From positions 185,716 to 249,715 of the forward strand of contig UEIF01000022.1 of assembly GCA_900468805.1 (NCBI GenBank): DNA of 64,000 nt, given 5' to 3'. Positions 34,970 to 43,432 of the stretch are shown one piece after another; position 1 is the first letter of the stretch, and each line of letters opens with the position of its first letter. The position numbers and the translations under genes were made by a program. The notes below the pieces were generated by a model. It did no database searches. It was not told the DNA's origin and was given only the letters and a program-made list of their open reading frames with translations. This DNA is from Hyphomicrobiales bacterium. GTDB lineage: Bacteria; Pseudomonadota; Alphaproteobacteria; Rhizobiales; Rhizobiaceae.

Positions 34970-35353
34970 TCAAGGTGTGGCGCGTCGCGACGTGGCAACC
35001 TCGGTGTAGAAATGCAATACTCTGGCGACGCCCGTCCCGACATGCGAGGTCGCAACCCTGGTGACGGTGTCAGGAACAGTTGCAAGCGCCTTGCAGCCCG
35101 AGCTCAAATGACCGTGAGCGACCTCGATCCCTGCCATGGCAATCAATCGTCGCAGGCGCATGCGCCGCAGAAACGGTGTCGCAAAGCGACGAAGGGCGAC
35201 CTGCCGATTGAGGAGTTCGGCGACCGGAAGACCGCGCGGTACGACGAGATGGACTTCATGTCCGAGGGCGGCCTGTCCGTTAGCGAGATCGATGCAGTAT
35301 CGCTCTGATCCTGCAAGTTCGGATGCGAACAGAACATGCAGATATGCAGCTTT
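34970..35353 (-). pseudogene. Remnant of a family 4-like glycosyltransferase (N-terminal half)
   Basis: Read on the minus strand from 35353 to the TGA at 34970, the frame gives LHVLFASELAGSERYCIDLA, then NGQAALGHEVHLVVPRG, VAHGHLSSGCKALATVPDTV and TRVATSHVG. This is the first Rossmann domain of a GT4-type glycosyltransferase. The frame then departs (TGVARVLHFYTEV) and stops. No second domain with an EPFG-type motif follows; the DppF-type gene ends at 34849. The natural start is also lost: an ATG at 35445 with a ribosome site opens another frame (MANEDPNVKVKQVQQFLRG) that runs alongside from about 35360, suggesting a frameshift. I read it as a decayed gene of the envelope island. Standard gene calling would miss it, because only the last 64 codons have an ATG in frame. 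Confidence 0.6.
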
Positions 35354-35500
35354 AGTGCGAGTGGTGTCCGATCGGCGGAATGACCGTCGCCCCTCAAGAA
35401 TTGCTGAACCTGCTTCACTTTCACGTTCGGGTCTTCGTTGGCCATGATCACTGTTCCCAATGACTGGAAGCGACTACGACACACAGCCCGGTGAAAGTGG

Positions 35501-35516
35501 ATAAAGTCTTGTTAAG
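35501..35516 (-). promoter_or_regulatory. CTTAAC-N4-CTTTAT box, upstream of the decayed gene at 35445
   Basis: On the minus strand the site reads CTTAAC AAGA CTTTAT and lies 56 bp before an ATG at 35445. It belongs to the eight-member set described in the findings. The region from here to the ATG can be aligned with the region before the 36045 gene (GTGGAT-AAGT--TGTTAAGAG and GCCATGATCA blocks). Confidence 0.5.
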
Positions 35517-35667
35517 AGAGATGTCTGCGATCTCTCGTCAGAACCGCGACACGTGCAACGGGTGCTAAACCGACCGTTTGAGCCTTTGTCTGTCCGCGAA
35601 CCTGTCATGGTAACTGCATCTATGGAGGTGCTTTGGCGGGCCCGAGAAACATGTTGCGCGTGCATGT

Positions 35668-36045
35668 TCACGAACTGCCGATACTTCGCAGGATGACGGG
35701 ATGTGAATCGAAAACATCCCCTAGGGCCACGATGGCCACATAACACCACTGGACCAGGAAGAGTGCCGTAGCCAGGTAGGATAACAGGTAGTCGTTAGTG
35801 ACCGCGCGCCGTTTTCGGCCGGGTTCCTGGCGATCCGAATTGCCGAGCGACGCAAGGCATGAACCTATGCAAAGAGCCGTGAGAAACGCAAACTGGACGC
35901 AGCTTGCCCCGGCCAGGAAAAGCACGAAAGCACATATTGCCGAGTTGATCATCTCTCGCTTGACGATCGAAAATGAAGACCGAACGCGGGGCGAGTTCCT
36001 TGCGAGAGGTGTCGGCGAATTATCCAAGGCTGGTTTTCTGGCCAT
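35668..36045 (-). CDS. Small hypothetical membrane protein
   Basis: A 125-residue protein of no recognised family. The N-terminal 31 residues are basic and hydrophilic. Two hydrophobic stretches follow: SAICAFVLFLAGASCVQFAF with FLTALCIGSCLA, then LLSYLATALFLVQWCYVAIV. It is therefore probably an inner-membrane protein with two or three segments. I chose the ATG at 36045, with CAGGA upstream, over 36123, because the longer version would begin upstream of the promoter box and lacks a ribosome site. A CTTAAC-type box lies 57 bp before this start. It is followed by the decayed glycosyltransferase on the same strand. Confidence 0.5.
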   Translation of the reverse strand: MARKPALDNSPTPLARNSPRVRSSFSIVKREMINSAICAFVLFLAGASCVQFAFLTALCIGSCLASLGNSDRQEPGRKRRAVTNDYLLSYLATALFLVQWCYVAIVALGDVFDSHPVILRSIGSS

Positions 36046-36101
36046 GATCAGTGGTTCCTGGTGGACGACACCAACTACTGCACAGATCTCCGCGCCGGTG
36101 G

Positions 36102-36117
36102 ATGAAGTGATGTTAAG
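36102..36117 (-). promoter_or_regulatory. CTTAAC-N4-CTTCAT box upstream of the small membrane protein
   Basis: On the minus strand it reads CTTAAC ATCA CTTCAT, 57 bp before the ATG at 36045. The first hexamer is identical to six other sites of the set and the second is one mismatch from CTTAAT. Confidence 0.5.
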
Positions 36118-36259
36118 AGGCATTTCGAGTATGGTGCTCGTTCGACGCGAGGCTCTGTCTCTTGAGAGGGCTCATTCTTCGAAAGACCGCTTGCCGTCAT
36201 GACCTCGGTCGCCAGCGGGCACGGTTGACCAGGCTTCCTCGTTTTGGCGCTTGCGATCC

Positions 36260-37672
36260 TCACACCTTCACAGTTCCCGGCGAACGCGTCTCTTGTCGGG
36301 AACCGGCGATAATCTGTTCAGCAGCCGGCAGGCTGATCTCCACGATCAGACCATGCGGCGTGGCGTTGGCGAGAGTGAGCGTGCCGGAATGGGCTTGGAC
36401 AATATCCTGGACGATGGACAATCCGAGACCAAACCCGCGCCGGTCGTTTCGTGCCGAATTCAGTTTATAGAAAGGTTCCAGGACGTTGGCCTGGAACTCG
36501 GCGGGGATGCCGGCTCCGTCGTCGGTCACGCAAATACTGACCGTACGATCTGGTTTGACAAGAAGCTCGACATCCACATGCCCGGCGAATTTCGTGCCAT
36601 TGTCGATAAGATTGGCGATCGCGCGCTTCAGCGCGTGAGGTTTGCACGGATAGGCGAAACGCTCGGGCCCACGATAGGTCACAGAATACCCCATATCAGC
36701 AAAGTCATTGCAAGCCGTCACGATCATGCTCGGAAGGTCCGCCCTGAGCTGGTTCTCTTTCGACATGTCTTTTCGGAGATAGACTAGCGTCTCTTCGACC
36801 ATGAGTGTCAGGGCGTCAATGTCGGCCAGCAGTGCGTTCCGTAGCGAGGGCTCGCCCGAGCGCTCGGCTCTCAGGCGCAAACGCGTCAGCGGCGTTCTGA
36901 GATCGTGGCTAATTGCGCGCAACATGCGCGTGCGCGCTTCGATCATGGCACGTATGCGGCTTCGCATGTCGTTGAGCGACTTCGCGAGTGTCCTGACCTC
37001 AAGCGAGCCAATTTCCTCGAACGGACGCTCGGCGCCTTTGTCGGGATCAAGATCCTGCGCGGCGCGGGAAAATCGAAGCAGCGGCGAGGCGATCATGCGG
37101 CTTCCATAGAGGGACAGCAGAATAACCGGCACGATGAGTGCCATCGTCGCCAGAAGATCGCTGATTTCGCGATCGGTGATGCGTGAATCGGGCACGACGG
37201 GTGGCGGTGAGAAAGCCAAGGCGGCATCGTGATCAACCGCGACAACGAGAACCTCTTTCAGGTGACCCGTCGCGGTTCCTGAACGAATCTTGACGTCCGT
37301 GGCTGGCGAGAGATTGTTTTTTATCTCAAGGAGGAAGTCGCCGTCTTCTAACGGCTGCTCCGGGCCATGCAGTTCGACGGCGGGCACTTCTTCGACCTGC
37401 AGCCCCGTTTTCGTGACCGTGTCGAGGATAGTCGACTTCTGTTCCGTCGTTTCCACCGAGCGCAACATGTCGACCACGAGCTCGATGCGCATGGCAACAG
37501 ACCGTGCCTGGGAGACGCTTTCCGGTTCCTTGATGGCCAGATGCTCGCTGACGATGCCGAGGATCGCAAAAAGTACCACCGGCCCGATCGCGAGCAAAGC
37601 AATCTGCCTGCGGATCGACCCCGCAAAAAATCGCGCCAGCATCATTCTGCGCTTTCCTGTTATCACAACCAT
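36260..37672 (-). CDS. Sensor histidine kinase
   Basis: A 470-residue inner-membrane kinase. Membrane segment 1 is at about residues 22-44 and segment 2 at about 172-190, with a periplasmic sensor of roughly 125 residues between them and a HAMP linker after. The phospho-accepting His is residue 256 in RAISHDLRTPLTRLRLR. N box NLIDNGTKFA, G1 DDGAGIP and G2 GFGLGLSIV complete the ATPase. Start codons 37672 and 37645 (MLARFF) are both possible. No response regulator is adjacent, but the OmpR-type regulator at 42663-43409 is the obvious partner. A CTTAAC-type box lies 122 bp upstream, so it may be autoregulated. Confidence 0.9.
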   Translation of the reverse strand: MVVITGKRRMMLARFFAGSIRRQIALLAIGPVVLFAILGIVSEHLAIKEPESVSQARSVAMRIELVVDMLRSVETTEQKSTILDTVTKTGLQVEEVPAVELHGPEQPLEDGDFLLEIKNNLSPATDVKIRSGTATGHLKEVLVVAVDHDAALAFSPPPVVPDSRITDREISDLLATMALIVPVILLSLYGSRMIASPLLRFSRAAQDLDPDKGAERPFEEIGSLEVRTLAKSLNDMRSRIRAMIEARTRMLRAISHDLRTPLTRLRLRAERSGEPSLRNALLADIDALTLMVEETLVYLRKDMSKENQLRADLPSMIVTACNDFADMGYSVTYRGPERFAYPCKPHALKRAIANLIDNGTKFAGHVDVELLVKPDRTVSICVTDDGAGIPAEFQANVLEPFYKLNSARNDRRGFGLGLSIVQDIVQAHSGTLTLANATPHGLIVEISLPAAEQIIAGSRQETRSPGTVKV

Positions 37673-37793
37673 CTATCAGTCGGCTGTGGCGACTTTCAGC
37701 CTCGCGGCTCACAAAACGCTATTGAATTGCTTGCACGCAACTCAATAACCTCAACTATGCGCGGCCATGGCCGGCGATGTCACTCGGAGAGAT

Positions 37794-37809
37794 ATTTTTA
37801 TTTGTTAAG
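37794..37809 (-). promoter_or_regulatory. CTTAAC box upstream of the histidine kinase
   Basis: On the minus strand it reads CTTAAC AAAT AAAAAT. The first hexamer is exact. The second half is the poorest of the set. It lies in the 189-bp gap upstream of the kinase gene. Confidence 0.35.
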
Positions 37810-37861
37810 CCACGGGGCTCACCATGCGGTGTATGAGAAACGAGAAGACCCGTCGCTGATA

Positions 37862-38239
37862 TCAGTGTGTTGCTGAAGAGCGTGGGAATGCCGCGTCAGG
37901 GGAGCCGAGATTCCTCCGTACCCTCTCGAGGAAAGCCTCCCTGTCGAAGAGGGTCGATTGGTCCGGGTTCGCGGGATCGTGGTTGGGCAGGACAAAGGCC
38001 TGGATGTTTACGACCGGAAGATTGGAGAGAGTTCGGACCTCGCCGATCGCGGACGTAACCGTCACGATGACCCCGTGCGGGAGAAACTGCAGCGCAAGCT
38101 CCAGCTCCGTCCTGCTTGCGGCATTGCTGACCTCGAAGCCAGCGCTCCGTAAGACTTCGCTCGCGAGATATGAGCCTCGTTGGCCTGGCATATAGACAAG
38201 AACTGAATGCAGGTTGGACGGGAGGCTTTCGCCGGTCAT
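37862..38239 (-). CDS. Degenerate receiver-like small protein
   Basis: A 125-residue soluble protein. The pattern HSVLVYMPGQRGSYLASEVL, then AGFEVSNAASRTELELALQF, then GVIVTVTSAIGEVRTLSNLP follows the beta1-alpha1-beta2-alpha2-beta3 order of a CheY-like receiver. The acidic pair after strand 1 is replaced by MPGQ and the phospho-accepting Asp position by T or S, so it cannot be phosphorylated normally. The ATG at 38239 has AAGGGA upstream. A frame to 38290 adds 17 residues that overlap the promoter box region. The box lies 58 bp upstream. It may bind a partner as a decoy or adaptor. This reading of the fold is inference. Confidence 0.5.
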   Translation of the reverse strand: MTGESLPSNLHSVLVYMPGQRGSYLASEVLRSAGFEVSNAASRTELELALQFLPHGVIVTVTSAIGEVRTLSNLPVVNIQAFVLPNHDPANPDQSTLFDREAFLERVRRNLGSPDAAFPRSSATH

Positions 38240-38296
38240 GGATGTTTCCCTTTTGGACACTGGCTTCGAAGCTAATCCGCCGCGTTTCAAAGGTGG

Positions 38297-38312
38297 GTTT
38301 CGTTATGTTAAG
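38297..38312 (-). promoter_or_regulatory. CTTAAC box upstream of the receiver-like gene
   Basis: On the minus strand it reads CTTAAC ATAA CGAAAC, 58 bp before the ATG at 38239. The distance matches the sites before 35445 (56 bp) and 36045 (57 bp). Confidence 0.45.
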
Positions 38313-38490
38313 TCTTGTGTCCCGAGGGTCTCTTTCCGTCGAGCCTACCTAGCGAGCACAGGCAGCGGCCGGGCTCGCGCCCATTCCATCCGGAGCTTGA
38401 GAGATTGCCCGTCATCGGGCCTAGATCGCGTGGCTCGCCCTTGGAGGGGGAAGCACCCTTGATGCTTTCACGTGCGACGCCCGGAGAACA

Positions 38491-41151
38491 TTATCGCGCG
38501 GAAGGTGCAGGCCCGCTGCGCAAACCATAACCAATCCTGTAGAAAAAACGACCCGCGCTGGTCTGGGTTTTTTGCACGATGCGCCTTTCCACCGGGCCGA
38601 TACTATCGAACCATGCGGCGATGTTATCGTCGGAAATGCTCTCCTCCTTCAGGCCATACATGATCGCCACCCTGCCTTCGTATGGACGTGCGGATCCCCA
38701 AATGCCGAACATCAAGCCATCTTGTCCGAAGAGGTTCTGGCTCGTGATGTCTGTCAGAGCCGTGCGTCCGCTACGGTAGAAACCAAGTTCGCTGGCAATA
38801 CTGTAACTGTCCATGCCGACCAGCATCGGCAAGTAGCCTGTCTCGGCGGCGACCTTGGCTTTGATCTGCTCTGCGGCGGAAACGAACTCCTTCCAAGCGA
38901 CCGGCAGACCGCGAAGGCTGCTCGAATAGCCAATGAACGGCAGTCCGAGCGCCAGATAGTGCAGCAGCAGAGCGAATGCCAGGATGCTCGACACCGCACC
39001 GATTTTAACAGCGGCCACCAAGCGCGGCATGCTGCCATCTTTGACAGCAGTCGCGACCACCCTGGCCATGATCGGCAGCAGGGACAGCCAGACCGGACCG
39101 GTCCAGTTCATTTTGACCGTATGGAACAGGCTAAAAACGGTGAAGACGGCAAGGGGCACCACCGTAAAGGCGGTGAGGAAGGCGGTTGTCCTGCGCATGT
39201 CGATCCGGTCGGAGATCCGAACGATCCTGTCGGTTGCAGCACCGGCGAGGAGGAGACCGAGAGGACCGAGCAACATTGCGACGAACATGAGGAAGGTTGG
39301 GGTTGAAAAATTGATCTCGTCGGATATCCATCGTTTGGCCCCCTGAAACTGGAACGAGGCCCAGTCGTGGCTGGCATTCCAGGCGATGACCGGTGAAAAC
39401 AGCGTGGCCGCCACGCCGGCGCAGATGTATGGCCACTTTGTCGACAGCCAGCGTCGGGAGCCGGGATCGACGATCAGGAAGACGAGCGCTGCAGGCCCAA
39501 GCAGGGCGATCGTGTATTTCGACAGCATCCCAAGGCCGATTGCGACGCCCGCCCCAAACCAGGCTTTTGGGCGATCTACGACGACCGCGCGGTGCAAGAA
39601 ATACAATGCTGCCGACCATGCCGCCGTCAGGGGGGCGTCCGGGGTCGTCAGGGCGCCAATGGCGAAGAAGAAGGGGAGAACCGATAACAGAAGCAGGGCC
39701 AGGAAGGCCGACATGCGGCCGAAGAGATCGCTCGTGAACCGGTACATGAAATAAGCGGTGACGAGCCAAGACATTGTCGCGCCCGCCCGGACGCCGAATT
39801 CGGTGTCGCCAAAGAGCATTGTTCCAAAAGAGATCAGCCACGCGACCATTGGCGGATGATCAAGATAGCCCCAGGCCGGATGCTGAGCATAAGTCCAGTA
39901 ATAGGCCTCCTGCGGCATGACATCGATACCGCCCTGATAGAGCAGCCGCAGAACGACGACGTAAGCGACAAGGCCGATGGTCGCCATCTTCCATTGGATA
40001 GACGGCGCAGGAACGGCGCTGCCGCGGAAGACATAGAACTCGTTGCCAATATAACTGATGACGCCACCGCCGATGATGCCGGCGCTCACCACCGCCAACA
40101 TGGGAAGGCCGAGTTCCAACGTTGTCGCGATAAAGCCGCCGCGCATTGCCAGCGCCATCAAGGCAATGACGATGAAGCGCACAAGCTGCATGGCATCCTT
40201 CGGGCGGTCCGCGAAGGAAAAGCTGGCATGCCCGAAATAATTACAGACCGTCGCGACGCAGAAGCCTGAGACATGAGCGACCATGATGCCTGCGCCAAGC
40301 GCCTGCGCAAAAGACACGACTAGAAGGTCCAGGAAGAAGCCTGCAATGCCAACCAGCACAAAACGCTGAAATGAGCCTGGGACCGTGGCGACCCCTGAAA
40401 ACCGCGCCAGTTGCCCGAGATAGGCGATGAACTGACTTGCTCCGATTTTTGAGCTGCCATGCAGACGCTCGGAAAACGAGATCGGCACCTCGCAAACGTC
40501 GAGCCGGTCGCTGCCCGCATAGATGGCCTCAAGTCCAATCTTGAATCCCTCGGTGTGGCCGGCGGCTGCCAACAGGCAGGGTCGACGAATGGCGAAAAAA
40601 CCCGACAGCGGATCTTTGATTTCCGTAAACGGCGAGGCAAATGCAGCGCCGAGGCGCGAAAGCACACGGCGATGAGCGGCCCAGCCGTTCGTTGTCCCGC
40701 CATCGACATAGCGGCTGCCGATCGCCATGTCATAGCGGCCGGAAGCGACAGGGGCGACGAGCTGTCGGATCGACGAAGCCGGATGGCTTCCGTCGGCGTC
40801 CATGACGACGACGATAGAGAACTTCGCCTGTGCGGCTGCCGATAGCACATCCTTGGCCAGTCCTCCCGCCCGACCATTGCCGATGAGGGAAACCGGATGG
40901 TCCGTCTGCCAAATCACCACTTTCTCGCATGTCCCATCCGTTGATCCGCCGTCCGCCACGATGATCTCGAACTCGAATTGGTCGCGGACTTGAGCGACGA
41001 TTTCACCGAGTGTGTGGTCGATGTTTTCCGCCTCGTTCAGGGTCGGGAGGATGATCGAAACCGATGGGCGAACGCTGGCTGCGGCCAATGCCGGAAAGGC
41101 GACCGTTTCGGGACGCTCCATCTTCCGCAGCGGTTCCAGGTAGGAAAACAT
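38491..41151 (-). CDS. Three-domain fusion: GT2 glycosyltransferase, GtrA and GT39/ArnT-like transferase
   Basis: An 886-residue membrane protein. Residues about 28-255 are a family 2 polyprenyl-phosphate sugar synthase (SVSIILPTLNEAENIDHTLG; VVVMDADGSHPASSIRQLV; GSRYVDGGTTNGW; HGSSKIG). Residues about 265-380 are a GtrA domain with four membrane segments (FVLVGIAGFFLDLLVVSF; FYVFRGSAV at its end). From about 390 it is an ArnT/PMT-like transferase with many membrane segments, MPQEAYYWTYAQHPAWGYLD and the catalytic-type DHPPMVAWLI loop. It could charge a lipid carrier, help move it across the membrane and transfer the sugar to an envelope target. A CTTAAC box lies 87 bp upstream. The acceptor is unknown. 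Lipid A is one possibility. Starts 41151 and 41121 are both open. Confidence 0.85.
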   Translation of the reverse strand: MFSYLEPLRKMERPETVAFPALAAASVRPSVSIILPTLNEAENIDHTLGEIVAQVRDQFEFEIIVADGGSTDGTCEKVVIWQTDHPVSLIGNGRAGGLAKDVLSAAAQAKFSIVVVMDADGSHPASSIRQLVAPVASGRYDMAIGSRYVDGGTTNGWAAHRRVLSRLGAAFASPFTEIKDPLSGFFAIRRPCLLAAAGHTEGFKIGLEAIYAGSDRLDVCEVPISFSERLHGSSKIGASQFIAYLGQLARFSGVATVPGSFQRFVLVGIAGFFLDLLVVSFAQALGAGIMVAHVSGFCVATVCNYFGHASFSFADRPKDAMQLVRFIVIALMALAMRGGFIATTLELGLPMLAVVSAGIIGGGVISYIGNEFYVFRGSAVPAPSIQWKMATIGLVAYVVVLRLLYQGGIDVMPQEAYYWTYAQHPAWGYLDHPPMVAWLISFGTMLFGDTEFGVRAGATMSWLVTAYFMYRFTSDLFGRMSAFLALLLLSVLPFFFAIGALTTPDAPLTAAWSAALYFLHRAVVVDRPKAWFGAGVAIGLGMLSKYTIALLGPAALVFLIVDPGSRRWLSTKWPYICAGVAATLFSPVIAWNASHDWASFQFQGAKRWISDEINFSTPTFLMFVAMLLGPLGLLLAGAATDRIVRISDRIDMRRTTAFLTAFTVVPLAVFTVFSLFHTVKMNWTGPVWLSLLPIMARVVATAVKDGSMPRLVAAVKIGAVSSILAFALLLHYLALGLPFIGYSSSLRGLPVAWKEFVSAAEQIKAKVAAETGYLPMLVGMDSYSIASELGFYRSGRTALTDITSQNLFGQDGLMFGIWGSARPYEGRVAIMYGLKEESISDDNIAAWFDSIGPVERRIVQKTQTSAGRFFYRIGYGLRSGPAPSAR

Positions 41152-41237
41152 GAATCTCTCCAGGCAATGATTTCAAGCGCCGTAGGTGTGTCGATGACGC
41201 AATTGCCTGGGACTAGCGGTTCTGCCGACGGAGCGGT

Positions 41238-41253
41238 TTTAAGTGTTGTTAAG
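41238..41253 (-). promoter_or_regulatory. CTTAAC-N4-CTTAAA box upstream of the fusion transferase
   Basis: On the minus strand it reads CTTAAC AACA CTTAAA, one of the two best copies of the set, 87 bp before the ATG at 41151. Both halves are near-identical hexamers repeated every 10 bp, as in OmpR-family direct-repeat sites. Confidence 0.55.
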
Positions 41254-41396
41254 GTATGCACCGAATTGTTGCGCACGCAGCCGGATCAAATTGTGCGGGC
41301 TGCGAATATCGCGATGCTAAGCGCCTGTCGCGCCATCCGAACATCTGGATCGCGGCTCCTCATATCGGCGCGCTGCAGGGCGCTTCGGAAACATCT

Positions 41397-41412
41397 CTTA
41401 ACAACACAAAAT
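41397..41412 (+). promoter_or_regulatory. CTTAAC box upstream of the MipA/OmpV gene
   Basis: On the plus strand it reads CTTAAC AACA CAAAAT, 77 bp before the start at 41489. The first ten bases are identical to those of the box facing the fusion transferase. Confidence 0.5.
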
Positions 41413-41488
41413 CCATTCCAAAACGATTTCCCCGCACTTTCACCGCGGTGGCAGCGGGAAGCGCCACTAAAATACCGCGGAGCAAACA

Positions 41489-42340
41489 TTGTCATTCATG
41501 GTGAGACGTACTGGCCTGGTTATCGTCGCTTCGCTGGCCGTGCCCCTATCAATGGGCAGCGCGGCAGAAGCAGCAGATGCAAATGGCTTTGAAGACGGCG
41601 ATCCGGGTGCCGTCGCGCCTGCGGAATCAACCCGACCCGCCGGCGTTCGCGGCAAGCTTCACGATTGGGAGGTAATCCTTGGCGCCGGGGCGATATACAC
41701 CCCAAAATTTGAGGGGTCGAAGGACTATAAGGTCGTCCCTGTCCCTTTTATTTCCGCATCATTCTTCAATGATTATGTTCACATCGGCCCGACCGGCCTG
41801 CTTGTCGATCTTTACAAGGTCGATAACGTCAAGGTCAGCGCCAGGGGCGGCATCGAATTCGGCCGTGATGAAGACGATAGCGATCATCTGGAGGGGCTAG
41901 GGGACATCGATACCGGTGCGGCGGTCGGCGGCATCATTTCCTACCAGCTCGGACCGGTCGAACTCAGTGCCGGAATCGACAAGATCATCGGCGGCAGTGA
42001 TGGTCTCACCGGTACGTTCGGCGCAGAATATTCCCATTTTGCAGGGCAGTTTATTTTCTCTGCGGGGGCTTCGGTCACATGGGCGGACAAGAATTACATG
42101 AAATCCTACTTTGGCGTCACCCCGCTGCAGTCGGCAAGGTCTGGCCTCGACGTCTATGACGCGGGAGCGGGTTTCAAGCGTGTCGATCTGACGGCGTCCG
42201 TCACCTATTTGGCCTCCGAGAACTGGTTCATTCGCGGCCAGGCCGAACTCGGGATCCTGACCGGCGACGCCAGGAAAAGCCCGGTCGTCCAGAAGGAAAT
42301 TCAGCCATCCGTCATGATGTTCGTTGGCTACAAGTTCTGA
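41489..42340 (+). CDS. MipA/OmpV-family outer-membrane protein
   Basis: A 283-residue outer-membrane beta-barrel protein. The signal peptide runs to about residue 30 (GLVIVASLAVPLSMGSAAEA). The mature region has WEVILGAGAIYTPKFEGSKD, the family opening, and repeated short amphipathic strands ending in MMFVGYKF with a C-terminal Phe as expected for barrel assembly. Start: TTG 41489 has GGAG at good spacing, while ATG 41498 in the same frame has the site 15 bases away, so TTG is favoured. In other bacteria MipA-like proteins respond to envelope stress or antibiotics. It is divergent from the fusion transferase and has its own CTTAAC box. Confidence 0.88.
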   Translation: MSFMVRRTGLVIVASLAVPLSMGSAAEAADANGFEDGDPGAVAPAESTRPAGVRGKLHDWEVILGAGAIYTPKFEGSKDYKVVPVPFISASFFNDYVHIGPTGLLVDLYKVDNVKVSARGGIEFGRDEDDSDHLEGLGDIDTGAAVGGIISYQLGPVELSAGIDKIIGGSDGLTGTFGAEYSHFAGQFIFSAGASVTWADKNYMKSYFGVTPLQSARSGLDVYDAGAGFKRVDLTASVTYLASENWFIRGQAELGILTGDARKSPVVQKEIQPSVMMFVGYKF

Positions 42341-42662
42341 GGCAGCCACTCATAAGCCGTCTCGATCATGAAAGCCGGTCAGAGTGGACGGTTGTCGTGG
42401 CGGGCCGTCTACAGCTGCAAGATCCGCCCCACCAATTCGACAAGCAGGTGGCAATCGCTATCCAAGGTGCTCGATTGGCTTTATCGTTCTTCGAGGCCTG
42501 TGGAGGCGCCCCGGTGATTGTTGGTGGGCCGCCTATCATGATGTCTGTGCGCTCGCCGCGCTCGACCAGGAAAGGCGCGCGGAAGCGTAAACAATATGAG
42601 ACATGTATTGGCTGACAGGCCTCCATCTGCAGCAGGAAATTCTTTAAGTTCGGGTACCGACC
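42341..42662. other. Intergenic region before the response regulator
   Basis: About 322 bp. Open frames on both strands (for example 42397-42615 plus, GTG start) have no recognisable family and poor start signals. No CTTAAC-N4 box in the forward orientation is seen. A TTTAAG at 42642-42647 is the only similar hexamer. I see nothing else in it. Confidence 0.5.
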
Positions 42663-43409
42663 ATGAATAACTTCGCATTCAATGCTCCTCCGCAGGCAAC
42701 GACCCGGATCCTCATCGTCGAGGACGATCGCGATATCGCCAGCATGCTGATCGACCTCATGAAGGAGGCGGGCTATGGCGCCGAGGCGGTTGGATCGGCG
42801 ATTGAAATGGATCGCGTCCTGAAAAAGAAGGAATTTCAGCTCATCGTCCTGGACGGCATGCTGCCTGGCGAGGATGGCTTCAGTATTTGCCGGCGGATCA
42901 GATCGTCCAATACGGTACCGATCCTGATGCTGACGGCGTTGACGAAGGAAGTGGACAGGGTCATCGGGCTGGAGCTGGGTGCTGACGACTATGTGACAAA
43001 ACCTTTCAATTCACGGGAGCTCCTGGCAAGGATAAGAGCGCTTCTGCGCCGGTCTTCATACGCTATGCAGGTCAAGCCGATCCTGGAAGCAATGACCTTT
43101 GCTGGCTGGCGGATCGATCCGGTCACGCGTGAATTGACCGATAGCGAGGGCGTGCATGTGTCGCTGACGACAGCGGAATTCGATGTCCTGCTGGTGTTTT
43201 GCCAGAACCCGCGGCAGGTCATGAACCGCCAAGAGATTCTGGCTCGCACCCATGCTGGTGCTGCCGGCCCGGTCGAACGCAGCATCGACGTACATGTCAG
43301 TCGCGTGCGTCAGAAAATCGAGCCGGATTACAAAGATCCTACCTTCATCAAAACCGTACGCCTCGGCGGCTATATATTCACGCCTGAGGTCACCAGGGTT
43401 CATGACTAG
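42663..43409 (+). CDS. OmpR/PhoB-family response regulator
   Basis: A 248-residue DNA-binding regulator. The receiver domain has the acidic pair in RILIVEDDRDIAS (residues 15-27), the phospho-accepting Asp64 in LIVLDGMLPGEDG, the Thr in MLTAL and the Lys in DYVTKPF. The C-terminal winged helix (residues about 145-245) has SLTTAEFDVLLVF, RSIDVHVSRVRQKIE and IKTVRLGGYIF. The best partner is the histidine kinase at 36260-37672, 5 kb away. It is the leading candidate to bind the CTTAAC boxes, since OmpR-type proteins bind hexamers repeated every 10-11 bp. A clear box is missing from its own promoter. Confidence 0.92.
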   Translation: MNNFAFNAPPQATTRILIVEDDRDIASMLIDLMKEAGYGAEAVGSAIEMDRVLKKKEFQLIVLDGMLPGEDGFSICRRIRSSNTVPILMLTALTKEVDRVIGLELGADDYVTKPFNSRELLARIRALLRRSSYAMQVKPILEAMTFAGWRIDPVTRELTDSEGVHVSLTTAEFDVLLVFCQNPRQVMNRQEILARTHAGAAGPVERSIDVHVSRVRQKIEPDYKDPTFIKTVRLGGYIFTPEVTRVHD

Positions 43410-43432
43410 CCGCCATTAGTTAGGCGTATGCA

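Larger units (their letters stand above)
41152..41488. other. Divergent promoter region between the fusion transferase and the MipA/OmpV gene
   Basis: About 337 bp without a gene. It holds two CTTAAC-type boxes in opposite orientation (41238-41253 and 41397-41412), sharing the 11-mer CTTAACAACAC on opposite strands. One therefore faces each gene. No other structure is evident. Confidence 0.6.

Noticed and set aside
42397..42615. 72-residue plus-strand open frame before the response regulator
   Set aside because: GTG start without a convincing ribosome site and no recognisable similarity. Kept only as intergenic.
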